Positions 1 through 8,204 are shown, counted from the stretch's first letter. The stretch: DNA of 41,668 bases from CAYUNE01 sp964446115 (GCA_964446115.1 CAYUNE010000026.1:1-41668), one strand, 5' to 3'. The notes: generated from the sequence alone by a model not told the origin. Numbers and translations: made by a program.

Positions 1-114
1 AATATGCCAAGGCGGATACAGATCCAGTTCATGGCTCAAGCGGCTGATGAGATTATGTGCGGCCTTTACCTCCCCGTGTCCCTCCACGAGGATATAGCCT
101 TTTTTCGGGGACAA
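1..114 (-). CDS. DUF4276-like protein, N-terminal part (runs off the left edge)
   Basis: Only about 38 N-terminal residues lie in the window; the rest lies beyond position 1. The visible protein reads LSPKKGYILVEGHGEV and continues with a helix rich in A, L and R. The YILVEGHGE strand-glutamate pattern resembles the first motif of DUF4276 proteins, which have a Toprim-like fold. The start is inferred to be a TTG at 112-114. It sits about 7 nt after a GGAGGA ribosome-binding site that overlaps the end of the preceding ATPase gene, so the two are translationally coupled. ATPase plus DUF4276 pairs are common in accessory and putative defence loci. The function of this copy is unknown, and the family call rests on one motif plus gene order. 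Confidence 0.65.
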   Translation of the reverse strand, partial: MSPKKGYILVEGHGEVKAAHNLISRLSHELDLYPPWHI

Positions 115-117
115 GTT

Positions 118-1257
118 TTACTCCTCCCCGTTTTCATCAAACAGTGAAAGTTGCAGGTCTCCGGAAACAAAGAGTTCTCCAAGACGCAACAGGCTTTTGC
201 GAACTGGGCCGAGGTGAGTTTCCGTGACCTGCCTGACATCGGTTTTGCCGTTGATCCGATTGACCACCATGATAACATCACGGTCACAGTCAACAACATC
301 GAGAATGACCGGGCTGTGGGTCGTTACAAAAATTTGAGATACTTCGCTGGCCTGGTGCAAATAATCATAGAGCATGGGCAGAGCGCCGGGATGGACAGTC
401 AGTTCAGGTTCCTCGATGCCGATGACCGGTAAATACGGTTTTTGCAACAGAGCGGTGACAAGCCCCGCAACCCGGAGTGTTCCATCCGATTGCTGCGCGG
501 CATCAAACCATCGTTTTCCTTTTTTGGCGGCAATTTGTTGTTTGAATTGCGCTATCAGATGGCCAGCAGCGCTTGTCACCCGTACATCTTCGATATCACC
601 TGTCAGTTGATTCAGTCCGGCTATCAGATCCTTTTTTGCCTGTTCGTCTTTGACCAACTCCCGTAAAATCGATACCCAGTTTTCCCCATGGGATCTCATG
701 GGGCGAACCGGATCAAAACGCTGGGGCACACGCAGGGCATCCGGAAAAACTGAGTACACCGTAATGCCAGACAGATAATCCACCAACGGCTTGAACTGTT
801 CAGTGCCGCCCAGAGCGGTCAAGGCAAGGGATTGTTCATCCATACGGGGCGCGATTCCTTCCGGCCCTTCCCATGCATTTTCTTTCCGTTCAAAACGGTT
901 TATCTTCCCTTTGATGGTGACACTGGCGGTCTCGGACTTCACCCTGTACTCACCAAGTCGGTCGCCGGTGATGACAAACATATACCGGGCCGCACCATTC
1001 TCCAGCGCAATGTCCAACTCTATATGAACATCAAAGGGGCGGCCATGGCTTCGCCGTCGAACCCCGTCAATCCCGTTTCGATGGGTTATGGCCGCTGGAA
1101 GCCCTTGTATTACGCTATCCCGCACAAAGGAAAGGACATCCAGCAGGTTGGATTTCCCCGATCCGTTGGGGCCGACAAGGATGGTCAGCCCCCCCGGCCT
1201 GATGTGAATCTCAGGACCGAAACTGCGGAAATGTGAAATAATCAATTCTCTTATCAT
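118..1257 (-). CDS. AAA/ABC-type ATPase (AAA_21/RecF-like, OLD-type family)
   Basis: This is a 379-residue cytoplasmic ATPase. Walker A (GPNGSGKSN) is at residues 29-37, followed by a Q-loop-like segment. An SDGTLR signature is near 265, Walker B (IGIEEPELTVHPG) near 290 and the switch histidine (TTHSP) near 320. This is the architecture of single-chain SMC/RecF-like ATPases with a short inserted arm, often paired with Toprim-type nucleases. The ATG at 1255-1257 was chosen because an AGGAG site lies 6 nt upstream; an in-frame ATG 8 codons earlier has no such site. The next gene (1-114) starts 4 nt after this stop, so the two form an operon. Base composition is visibly more AT-rich than that of the flanking metabolic genes, consistent with horizontal transfer. 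The specific role is unknown. Confidence 0.85.
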   Translation of the reverse strand: MIRELIISHFRSFGPEIHIRPGGLTILVGPNGSGKSNLLDVLSFVRDSVIQGLPAAITHRNGIDGVRRRSHGRPFDVHIELDIALENGAARYMFVITGDRLGEYRVKSETASVTIKGKINRFERKENAWEGPEGIAPRMDEQSLALTALGGTEQFKPLVDYLSGITVYSVFPDALRVPQRFDPVRPMRSHGENWVSILRELVKDEQAKKDLIAGLNQLTGDIEDVRVTSAAGHLIAQFKQQIAAKKGKRWFDAAQQSDGTLRVAGLVTALLQKPYLPVIGIEEPELTVHPGALPMLYDYLHQASEVSQIFVTTHSPVILDVVDCDRDVIMVVNRINGKTDVRQVTETHLGPVRKSLLRLGELFVSGDLQLSLFDENGEE

Positions 1258-1330
1258 TGGCTTCTCCTGAAGTGCATGCAAGTCTTATTAATCTCACCAT
1301 TCATCAAGCGGAGAAGAAGGGCTTCTCGTC

Positions 1331-1366
1331 ATATTTATCTCGTCCGTAATACAAATGTTTATCTCG
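1331..1366. promoter_or_regulatory. Tandem 12-bp direct repeats upstream of the ATPase operon
   Basis: ATATTTATCTCG (1331-1342) and ATGTTTATCTCG (1355-1366) match at 11 of 12 positions, with starts 24 bp apart. They lie 74-109 nt upstream of the ATPase start, in an AT-rich gap between 1258 and 1471 that otherwise holds no gene. Two same-face direct repeats suggest an operator or part of a promoter region. No clear -35/-10 pair was identified. Confidence 0.35.
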
Positions 1367-1471
1367 CATCCTTCCCCTCCGTGTCGCCGTAGAGCCGGTC
1401 TCTGCTGAACTGATCCTCGACACCTGAATTTACAATCTCCAATTGAAGTATTACTGTCTTGATAAAAGATA

Positions 1472-2668
1472 TCAGACCGACAGTTTTTCCCACCTGAGGA
1501 GCCAGGCGACGAGCAGGCCGGCGGTGAAGCCGATGGCCAGGCTGGTGGCCAGAGTTATGCCGAGGATGACGGTGGCGACGAAGTATTCCTTGCGCCCTTC
1601 GAGATCCATGATGGTCAGGGTCAGCTGGCTGCCGGCGAAAACCAGGAGGATGCCGAGAATTGCCAGGGGCAACAGCCTGAAAACACCGATGATATGCTCA
1701 CCCAACAGCAGGGAGAGCAGCAGGAAGATGGAGCCGATGATGAGATTGGATCCGGCGGTACGGGCCCCGAAACGGTAATGGGCCGCCAGCCCTCCGGCCC
1801 CGTGGCAGAGGGGCATGCCGCCGAGGCAGAAGCTGAAAAAATTGGCCAGGGCCATGCTGAGACAGACATTGCGGTTGGTCACCCTGGCGGACTGCTCGCC
1901 AAAGTAATTGCCGGACAGATCGGTATAGGCAAGTACGGCATTGCCCAGGGTCATGGGCAGCTGCGGCAGCACCAGGGCAAAGAGGGCAAAGGTGAAATCT
2001 ACCCTGCCCGGCGGTTCCACCGGAAGGAATTGCGGCAGGTGAAGCCCCACGGCGCCGGTGAGTCCGGGCCGGGCGCCCAGGAGAAATCCGGCGATCATGC
2101 CGCCGATCACCATCACCAGTCCGGCAGGATATTTCCTGTTCTCCAGCAAAAGCAGCGTCACCAGACTGCCGGCAATACCGATGACGATGCCGATGGGGAG
2201 CGGTCCCAGGGATTGGACCGCCAGATAGGGCTCCGCACTGTGGTGCAGTTGCTGAAAGGCCGAGGTGCCGATGATGAACCTGATCCCCCCGGCAATCAGC
2301 AGCGCGCCGGTGGAGAGCTGCACCCCCCTGATCACCGCGTGCGGAGTATATTTCTTGATTTGGTCGATGGCGCCGGTCAGGGCGATGAGCATGAGAAAAA
2401 CGCCCATGAGCAGCGTCGAGGCCATCACCTGGGATCCGGTCATGGAGGTGGCGATGGCATAGGCGCCGATCACCTTCATGGGTTGCACCGGCACGGTGAC
2501 CCTGAAAAAAAGACCTGAGGCGATAAAAAAAAGCCCAACCGTAAAAAAGAGGCCCAGGGGATTCATGCCGTTGACCAGCACCATGGCCACGGCAATGGGC
2601 AGCAGCGTGCCGATATCACCCAGGGCACCGGCCATCTCCAGACGATCGAATCTCATAGGTACGGACAT
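1472..2668 (-). CDS. Putative molybdate/sulfate transporter, MOT1 family
   Basis: This is a 398-residue integral inner-membrane protein with about ten hydrophobic segments. The N-terminal ELAGALGDIGTLLP-like motif (here EMAGALGDIGTLLP) and the later PVQPMK motif are hallmarks of the MOT1/SulP-related molybdate transporter family (MFS_MOT1). Unlike SulP permeases it has no STAS domain. The ATG at 2666-2668 was chosen because GGGAGGA lies 5 nt upstream; the in-frame codon 13 residues earlier has no site. The gene diverges from the SulP permease gene at 3089, so two oxyanion-type transporters sit back to back. The substrate, molybdate or sulfate, cannot be fixed from sequence. Molybdate is plausible, since MOT1 members characterised in eukaryotes carry it. 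Confidence 0.8.
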   Translation of the reverse strand: MSVPMRFDRLEMAGALGDIGTLLPIAVAMVLVNGMNPLGLFFTVGLFFIASGLFFRVTVPVQPMKVIGAYAIATSMTGSQVMASTLLMGVFLMLIALTGAIDQIKKYTPHAVIRGVQLSTGALLIAGGIRFIIGTSAFQQLHHSAEPYLAVQSLGPLPIGIVIGIAGSLVTLLLLENRKYPAGLVMVIGGMIAGFLLGARPGLTGAVGLHLPQFLPVEPPGRVDFTFALFALVLPQLPMTLGNAVLAYTDLSGNYFGEQSARVTNRNVCLSMALANFFSFCLGGMPLCHGAGGLAAHYRFGARTAGSNLIIGSIFLLLSLLLGEHIIGVFRLLPLAILGILLVFAGSQLTLTIMDLEGRKEYFVATVILGITLATSLAIGFTAGLLVAWLLRWEKLSV

Positions 2669-2718
2669 ATGGTTCCTCCCGGGTAGCCTTTTCTTCCACA
2701 ATCGCACCTGGTTTTACC

Positions 2719-2870
2719 GTAACCGTTCTCAGGATTCGCAACCCGCCGGTATAATGCGCCCCTCAGCTCTAAGCGCACACCGCCGGTGGAGATTTGCTGA
2801 ATCTTTCCCGCCCGCAGCAGCCTATCTGCGCGGGCTCGAGAGATTCAGTAAAGATGCGGTGGCCGTGAGG
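2719..2870. repeat. Composite dispersed intergenic repeat (L motif, hairpin, R motif)
   Basis: This fills much of the 420-bp gene-free gap between 2669 and 3088. The L motif (2719-2753) begins GTAACCGTTCTCAGG, contains CGCAACCC and ends CGGTATA. A nested hairpin follows, with outer arms CTGAATCT (2797-2804) and AGATTCAG (2841-2848) and inner arms GCCCGC (2810-2815) and GCGGGC (2830-2835). The R motif (2848-2870) contains AAGATGCGGTG and resembles the copies at 5368, 23877, 35939 and 40170. Nothing else was recognised in the gap except weak inverted sequence near 2985-3010. Confidence 0.6.
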
Positions 2871-3088
2871 GCTTACGATTATATCAGCTGCAGCCGTTAC
2901 CAGGCAGCGGCCCCATCCTTACCGGTCTCCGGGATGAGAAAGCCCGTGACCGGCTCCATCCATCTATAGCATGAACGGCGGTAATCACCCAGGTGAAATT
3001 TATCAGCCGCCTGGCTTTTCGGCCCCATTCCAGGTAAAGTAGGCTTTCCCGCGCCGGGGAGAACCGCAATCATCCGGACAACACCGCC

Positions 3089-5371
3089 ATGACAACGAAA
3101 TCACTGCCCTTTATCCTCTTTCCCTTCCTCTCCTGGTTCAAAAATTATTCAGGGGACAGTCTGAGGCATGATCTCATCGCCGGTATCACCGTGGCCCTGG
3201 TGCTGATTCCCCAGTCCATGGCCTATGCCCAGCTCGCCGGCCTTCCCCCCCATTACGGGTTGTATGCCTCCTTTCTGCCGCCCATGGTCGCGGCCCTGTT
3301 CGGCTCCAGCAGAAGGCTCGCCACCGGGCCGGTGGCGGTGGTCTCCATGATGACGGCCGCCGCCCTGGAACCGCTGGCCGTTCCCGGCAGCGAGGCCTAT
3401 ATCGCCTATGCGGTGCTTCTGTCGTTCTGCGTCGGTCTTTTCCAGTTTCTGCTGGGGATTTTGCGCCTGGGCGTCGTCGTCAACCTCCTCTCCCATCCGG
3501 TGGTCACCGGCTTCATCAATGCAGCGGCGCTCATCATCGCCTCCAGCCAGCTCTCCAAACTCTTCGGCATCCATGTGGACAAGGCCGAGCACTATTACGA
3601 AACCATGCAACGGGTTTACAACGCCGCCCTGCACTTCACCCACTGGCCCTCATTTTTCATGGGGTTGCTGGCCTTCGTCATCATGATCGGCTGCAAAAAA
3701 CAGAAACCCGGCCTGCCGTGCGTGCTCTTTGCCGTTGCCCTGACAACGACAATCTCATGGCTCACCGGTTTCGAGAACAATCGCTATGTCTCGGTTCGGG
3801 AAATCGAGATTGCGGGACTGGTCGAGACCATCGACGAGCTCAACTCCAACCTGGACCATATCCTTCAGACCGTTTCGGCCACGGCCCTCTTGGGCGGAAA
3901 CAAACCGTCTTTTCTGAAAAAAAACGAAAAAGATCGGGTCAGTACCATCTGTTCCGCCTGCCACCGGAACACCGATGTTCAACTGGAAGAGCTGAAAAAG
4001 GAAGGATCCCGCCCAGGCATTGTCACAACTCCTCCGGAAAAGGTCCTGGAGCTGCATCTGCTGGCGGGTGTACTTGACCGCTACCTGGCCGAAGAAAAAA
4101 AACGCGCCACCCTCATCAGAAAAAAACTGCGATCCCTGCACCTGGTCTCCGTCCGTAAAACGGACGGCTCACTTGTTTACCGCCTGCAGGGGGATGTGCC
4201 CCGATCAGAGCGGGCGGAAAAAAACATCTGGCGCATCCATATCGGCAACGAGACCCTGGTTCCCGAAAAAATTCTGCTGGTGGGCGGCGGCGAGGTGGTG
4301 GGCGGCGTTCCCCGCGGCCTTCCCCGGATGGGTATGCCCCGGTTCGACCTGACGGTGATGGGCAGGCTGCTCCTGCCGGCGATCGTCATCTCCATCCTCG
4401 GGTTCATGGAGGCCATTTCCATTGCCAAGGATATGGCGGCCAAAAGCGGCTACCGGCTTGATCCCAGCCGGGAACTCATGGGCCAGGGTCTCGGCAATAT
4501 CGCCGGCTCGTTCAGCGGCGCCTATCCCACCTCGGGCTCCTTTTCCCGCTCGGCCGTCAACTTCCAGGCAGGCGCCAGGACCGGACTCTCCTCCGTGTTC
4601 ACCAGCCTGACCGTGATCGTTGCCCTGCTCTTCTGCACGCCGCTGCTCTATCATCTGCCGCAATCGGTCCTGGCCGCCATTATCATAACCGCGGTCATCG
4701 GCCTGGTGAACGTCAACGACATCAGGCACGCCTTTATCGTCAACCGGGCCGACGGCGTCATCAGCCTCATCACCTTTGGGACAACGCTTTTTTTCGCCCC
4801 CCACCTGGACCGGGGGATCCTGGTGGGCGTGCTTTTGTCCGCCGCCGTCTTCTTCTATCGCAAGATGCGCCCCACCATCGCCGAGCTCTCCCTCTGGGAG
4901 GACGGCCATTACAGGAACACCAGACTCTTCGACCTCAGACAGTGCCGCTATATCGCCGTCATCAGGTTTGACGGACCGCTCTTTTACGGCAACATCAGCT
5001 ACCTGGAAGAGGAGGTGCTGAAAATCGTCCGCAGCCTGCCGGAACTGAAGATCATCCATTTCAAGTGCAACGGCATCAACGAAATCGACACCTCGGGCGA
5101 ACACGCCCTGACCCTGCTGGTTGAACGACTGCAGGCAGCGGGCTACCAGGTCTGCTTCAGCGGACTCAAGGTGGTGATCGTCGAGATGATGCGCCGTTCC
5201 GGCCTGCTGGAGAAGATCGGTGAAGATCACATCTTCCCCACCCTGGCTGCGGCAATGGAAGTGATCTGGCCCCGCGTCCACGAGGATAGCGAGGAGGCAA
5301 CCTGTCCCTTGAAAAGCGTGCTTCCACGTAAACACCGCCTCCCGGAGAGTCGGCCGGGAAAGATTCAGTGA
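3089..5371 (+). CDS. SulP-family anion permease with STAS domain and CxxCH-bearing insertion
   Basis: This 760-residue inner-membrane protein has a canonical SulP N-terminal half (DLIAGITVALVLIPQSMAYAQLAGLPP near residue 28) and second half (ILGFMEAISIAKDMA, then SGAYPTSGSFSRSAVN). A C-terminal cytoplasmic STAS domain (about 626-735) contains the IDTSG motif. Between residues about 230 and 400 is a hydrophilic insertion absent from ordinary SulP proteins of about 550-600 residues. It contains ICSACHRN (C288, C291, H292), a c-type haem attachment motif, and a charged helical segment at 315-350. By the SLC26/SulP topology this loop, between TM7 and TM8, should face the periplasm, where CxxCH haem attachment occurs. 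Haem binding is inference. Start ATG at 3089 has only a weak ribosome-binding site. The stop codon lies inside a dispersed repeat. Substrate unknown: sulfate, bicarbonate or another anion. Confidence 0.88.
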   Translation: MTTKSLPFILFPFLSWFKNYSGDSLRHDLIAGITVALVLIPQSMAYAQLAGLPPHYGLYASFLPPMVAALFGSSRRLATGPVAVVSMMTAAALEPLAVPGSEAYIAYAVLLSFCVGLFQFLLGILRLGVVVNLLSHPVVTGFINAAALIIASSQLSKLFGIHVDKAEHYYETMQRVYNAALHFTHWPSFFMGLLAFVIMIGCKKQKPGLPCVLFAVALTTTISWLTGFENNRYVSVREIEIAGLVETIDELNSNLDHILQTVSATALLGGNKPSFLKKNEKDRVSTICSACHRNTDVQLEELKKEGSRPGIVTTPPEKVLELHLLAGVLDRYLAEEKKRATLIRKKLRSLHLVSVRKTDGSLVYRLQGDVPRSERAEKNIWRIHIGNETLVPEKILLVGGGEVVGGVPRGLPRMGMPRFDLTVMGRLLLPAIVISILGFMEAISIAKDMAAKSGYRLDPSRELMGQGLGNIAGSFSGAYPTSGSFSRSAVNFQAGARTGLSSVFTSLTVIVALLFCTPLLYHLPQSVLAAIIITAVIGLVNVNDIRHAFIVNRADGVISLITFGTTLFFAPHLDRGILVGVLLSAAVFFYRKMRPTIAELSLWEDGHYRNTRLFDLRQCRYIAVIRFDGPLFYGNISYLEEEVLKIVRSLPELKIIHFKCNGINEIDTSGEHALTLLVERLQAAGYQVCFSGLKVVIVEMMRRSGLLEKIGEDHIFPTLAAAMEVIWPRVHEDSEEATCPLKSVLPRKHRLPESRPGKIQ

Positions 5372-5390
5372 AGATGCGGTGCCTGTGACC
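5368..5390 (+). repeat. Dispersed repeat, R motif, overlapping the SulP stop codon
   Basis: This 23-bp copy starts GTGAAGATGCGG and ends GCCTGTGACC. It is the cleanest plus-strand R motif and an exact inverse match to 35939-35961. The TGA stop of the SulP gene (5369-5371) is within it. It is followed by the 12-bp palindrome GCTCCCGGGAGC in the short gap before the convergent cooS gene. Confidence 0.65.
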
Positions 5391-5422
5391 ACTCACCCTG
5401 AGCCTGCTCCCGGGAGCCTGAA

Positions 5423-7300
5423 TCAGGCGGAGAGCCCCAGGCCCTGCCGCTTGCTGCTGATGCGCCGGTCGATGAGCCGGGCGGCCTTGAAGGGGTCCGG
5501 CTCCACCACGAAACAGGCCCCCACCAGTTCATCCAACCCTCCCAGAACCAGCTCGGTCACCAGCCTGGATCCGCTGATATTCGGCGGATGGCCAAGATGG
5601 GTATAGATACCCGAAGCCACGGCATAGGTGCCGATGGTGGCCGCCTTTTCCGAATACCATTCCGGGGCCGAAGCGGCCAGGGGCAGATCGGCGATGGAAA
5701 CCCCGAGTTCATTGGCCAGCAGGGCAGCCAGTTGCAGAATCCTGGCATTGTCCACACAGCTTCCCATGTGTATAACCGGCGGGATGGCCAGGGCGCCGCA
5801 AATCCGGCGCAACCCCTCGCCGGCCTGGTCAACGGCCTCGGGAACCAACAGCCCTGCCTTGCCCGCGGCCACGGTGACACAGCCGGTAACCAGGACGAGT
5901 ATATCTCTTTTGATCAGCTCCCTGGCAAGGTTGAGATTGCAGTAGTCATGTTTGTATTTGGGATTGTTGCAACCGACGATGGCCGCCACTCCCCGGATGC
6001 TGCCGGCCTTGACGGCATCGATCAGCGGGGTCAGGGTGCCGCCCAGGGCCTCCAGCAGGGCCTCGTTGGAAAAACCGGTGACCATTTCCACCGGTTCACC
6101 GGGAATCTTCACCCGGTCCTGATGGCGCAGGGGATAGCGTTCCACGGCCATGCGCACCACCCGGCGGGCCTGGGCGGCCCCGTTGTCCATGGCGAATTTC
6201 ACATGCTCGGCGCCGGCGAAACGGGCCTTGTCCGCCGTGGTCACCAGTCTGGTATGGTAACAGTTGCCGATCTGCACCAGGCTCGGCATGATGCACTGGT
6301 AATCGACAACGATCAATTCCACGGCACCGGTGACTATGGCAAGCTCCGTCATCAGATGGTTCCCGGCCATGGGAATTCCCCGCCGCATCATCAGCTCGTT
6401 GCCGGTGCAGCAGAGCCCCGCCAGATTGATACCGGCCGCACCCTTTTCCCTGGCAAGTTCAACGAGTTCCTCATCGTTGACCGCTTCGAGGATCTGTTCC
6501 GAAACCACGGGATTATGACCGTGCACCAGGATGTTGACCATATCCTTCCTGAGAACGCCGAGATTGACCCGGGTCCGCCGCGGTACAGGCGTGCCGAAGA
6601 GGATATCCGAGATCTCGGTTGCGATCATGGAACCCGCCCAGCCGTCCGCCAGCGAGAGGCGGGCGCCGTGGAGCAAGGTGTTGGCGGCATCGTTGTCACA
6701 CCCCATGTGGGTGCGGTGCATCATCTCGGTGATCTCCCGATCGATCCCGCGCGGCATGATACCGAGCCTCTCCCAGTTCCGCCGCTGTTTCTCCGGAACC
6801 CGGCCGACAAAGGCGACCCGGTTCCGCCTGGTACCGAAACTCTCGAAAAGTTCATCCGCCAGCTCCCCGGCCACCTCAAGCATCTCCCGGCCTTCCACCT
6901 TGATTCCCAGCTCCGCCGCAATACCGATCATCTTGGCCTCGTCCCTGATCCGGTAGTCCGTGGTTTCGCCGTGGGCAACGGCATGAAAGGCCTCAAGACA
7001 GTCCCGACCGTGGTCTGAGTGGCTGGCACCGCCGCCGGCCAGGAAGCGGCCGAAATTTCTGGCGACGATCACATCGGCGTCTGCGCCGCAGACACCCAAT
7101 TCGGCCTTCTTGCCGATGCGGCAGGGGCCCATGGTGCAGTTACGGCAGCAGATCCCCCTTTCACCGAACTGACAGTGGGGACTCTGCTTCTCCAATCGCT
7201 TCCACACGGTCTCGATTCCCTCCTCTTCAGCCTTGCGCAGCATCTGTCCGGCATCCTCCCAAATGCTCATGTCTTCGATCTTCCTTTTTTCTTTGGCCAT
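5423..7300 (-). CDS. cooS: Anaerobic CO dehydrogenase catalytic subunit (Ni-Fe), CooS
   Basis: This 625-residue enzyme catalyses CO + H2O to CO2 + 2H+ + 2e-. Metal ligands are intact. The D/B-cluster cysteines are C43, C51, C52, C55, C60 and C71. The C-cluster (Ni-4Fe-4S) ligands are H262 in HGHNP, C298, C336 in DYQC, C444 in GCNN, C474 in TGC and C515 in GSCVDNAR. Length matches the CooS/CODH family. The ATG at 7298-7300 has GGGAGGA upstream. No cooF ferredoxin, cooC nickel chaperone, hydrogenase or acetyl-CoA synthase gene is adjacent, so this is a stand-alone monofunctional CODH. The gene for a CooA-type CO sensor lies directly upstream, with a CooA-type operator between them. CO-induced expression is therefore likely. 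The electron acceptor is not shown by the locus. Confidence 0.97.
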   Translation of the reverse strand: MAKEKRKIEDMSIWEDAGQMLRKAEEEGIETVWKRLEKQSPHCQFGERGICCRNCTMGPCRIGKKAELGVCGADADVIVARNFGRFLAGGGASHSDHGRDCLEAFHAVAHGETTDYRIRDEAKMIGIAAELGIKVEGREMLEVAGELADELFESFGTRRNRVAFVGRVPEKQRRNWERLGIMPRGIDREITEMMHRTHMGCDNDAANTLLHGARLSLADGWAGSMIATEISDILFGTPVPRRTRVNLGVLRKDMVNILVHGHNPVVSEQILEAVNDEELVELAREKGAAGINLAGLCCTGNELMMRRGIPMAGNHLMTELAIVTGAVELIVVDYQCIMPSLVQIGNCYHTRLVTTADKARFAGAEHVKFAMDNGAAQARRVVRMAVERYPLRHQDRVKIPGEPVEMVTGFSNEALLEALGGTLTPLIDAVKAGSIRGVAAIVGCNNPKYKHDYCNLNLARELIKRDILVLVTGCVTVAAGKAGLLVPEAVDQAGEGLRRICGALAIPPVIHMGSCVDNARILQLAALLANELGVSIADLPLAASAPEWYSEKAATIGTYAVASGIYTHLGHPPNISGSRLVTELVLGGLDELVGACFVVEPDPFKAARLIDRRISSKRQGLGLSA

Positions 7301-7366
7301 GTCGTTTCCTCCCGTGTTGTCTCTTCTTCTTGCGTTTCCTCTCCTTCCTCGTCCGAGGATAAAAAG

Positions 7367-7409
7367 AGAATACCACCGGGAAGCGGATCATACTGTCAGC
7401 TTGCCGACA
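7367..7409 (-). promoter_or_regulatory. Predicted CooA-dependent promoter of cooS
   Basis: TGTCAGCTTGCCGACA at 7394-7409 matches exactly the published CooA pattern TGTCA-N6-CGACA. On the minus strand, TATTCT at 7372-7367 is a plausible -10 element and no good -35 exists. This would put the start of transcription near 7360 and the operator centre near -41.5. That is the class II activator position and close to the -38.5 and -43.5 spacing known in Rhodospirillum rubrum. The operator centre is about 101 nt upstream of the cooS ATG. Confidence 0.8.
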
Positions 7410-7480
7410 CTGGCCGACTTTTTTTTTGAAAAACAAGAGAGAAACGGGAATCCGGGAGGATAGGAAAAATGCCCAACCTC

Positions 7481-8164
7481 TCAGGTGTGGGCGAAATTGC
7501 GCAGCAGGTCGATATTGGCGATGAGATAGACGTGACGACCGTTTTTTCTCAACACATCCTCTTTCAGCATGGTGCCGAGGATCGTCGATACCGTCTGCCG
7601 GGATGCGCCGACAATGGCGGCCAGTTGGGTGGTGGTCAGCTCCAGGGTGAGGAGAATTCCGTCCGGACGTCGGATGCCGTGATGAGTGGCCTCGTAAATA
7701 AAAAAATCGATCAGCCGTTGCTTGATATCCTTGAACACCAGACTGTCGATGATGGAAAACGACTGACTGAGCAACTTGCCGAGAATGGAGATGATGGTCC
7801 TGGAAAGAGCGGGATGGCTTATCATGTAGGCATGCAGCCTGTCGGTGGGCATGACCATCAGGGTGACCTCCTCCAGGGTCTCCACATGGGCCCGGGTATG
7901 GGTGGCGTAGATATCACCGGGCTCGAGAATGGCCAGTGAAAACTCCTTGTCCTCGACGGCAAGATAGAGACGTATGCGCCCCTGCTTGACCACGAAGACC
8001 AGATCCCTTTCATCGCGTTCCGTTGCACTTCCCGGCCAGAAGAGAAGACCCCCCTTGGGGTAACGCACATCGGTAAATTCCGCCAGCAAACCGCTGTTTT
8101 CCGGTTTGGCCAGTTCGAGGAGCAGATTGATGGAAGAAAATTTCGTTCTCACGGTAGCTGCCAA
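7481..8164 (-). CDS. cooA: CooA-type CO-sensing transcription regulator (CRP/FNR family)
   Basis: This is a 227-residue cytoplasmic haem regulator. The N-terminal cyclic-nucleotide-type domain has YLAVEDKEFSLAILEPGDIYATHTR, which parallels CooA of Carboxydothermus. H89 aligns with the proximal haem ligand His77 of R. rubrum CooA. The residue equivalent to Cys75 is alanine, as in CooA forms that do not use the thiolate switch. The C helix spans about 115-145. The winged-helix DNA reader has GASRQTVSTIL near 186-196, close to the SRQT recognition helix of CooA. The start is uncertain: TTG at 8164 keeps an MAATV N-terminus, whereas GTG at 8152 gives MRTKF. This matters because the N-terminal amine is a haem ligand in CooA. 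The gene lies 180 bp upstream of cooS on the same strand. Confidence 0.92.
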   Translation of the reverse strand: MAATVRTKFSSINLLLELAKPENSGLLAEFTDVRYPKGGLLFWPGSATERDERDLVFVVKQGRIRLYLAVEDKEFSLAILEPGDIYATHTRAHVETLEEVTLMVMPTDRLHAYMISHPALSRTIISILGKLLSQSFSIIDSLVFKDIKQRLIDFFIYEATHHGIRRPDGILLTLELTTTQLAAIVGASRQTVSTILGTMLKEDVLRKNGRHVYLIANIDLLRNFAHT

Positions 8165-8204
8165 CTCCCTGGTTATGCTGAATATGTCGCGGCTACGCCG
8201 GAAA

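Noticed and set aside
4205..5392. Long minus-strand open frame opposite the SulP gene
   Set aside because: It is the antisense of a well-supported SulP coding region, is rich in H, D, G and Q as GC-rich shadows are, and has no recognisable domain.
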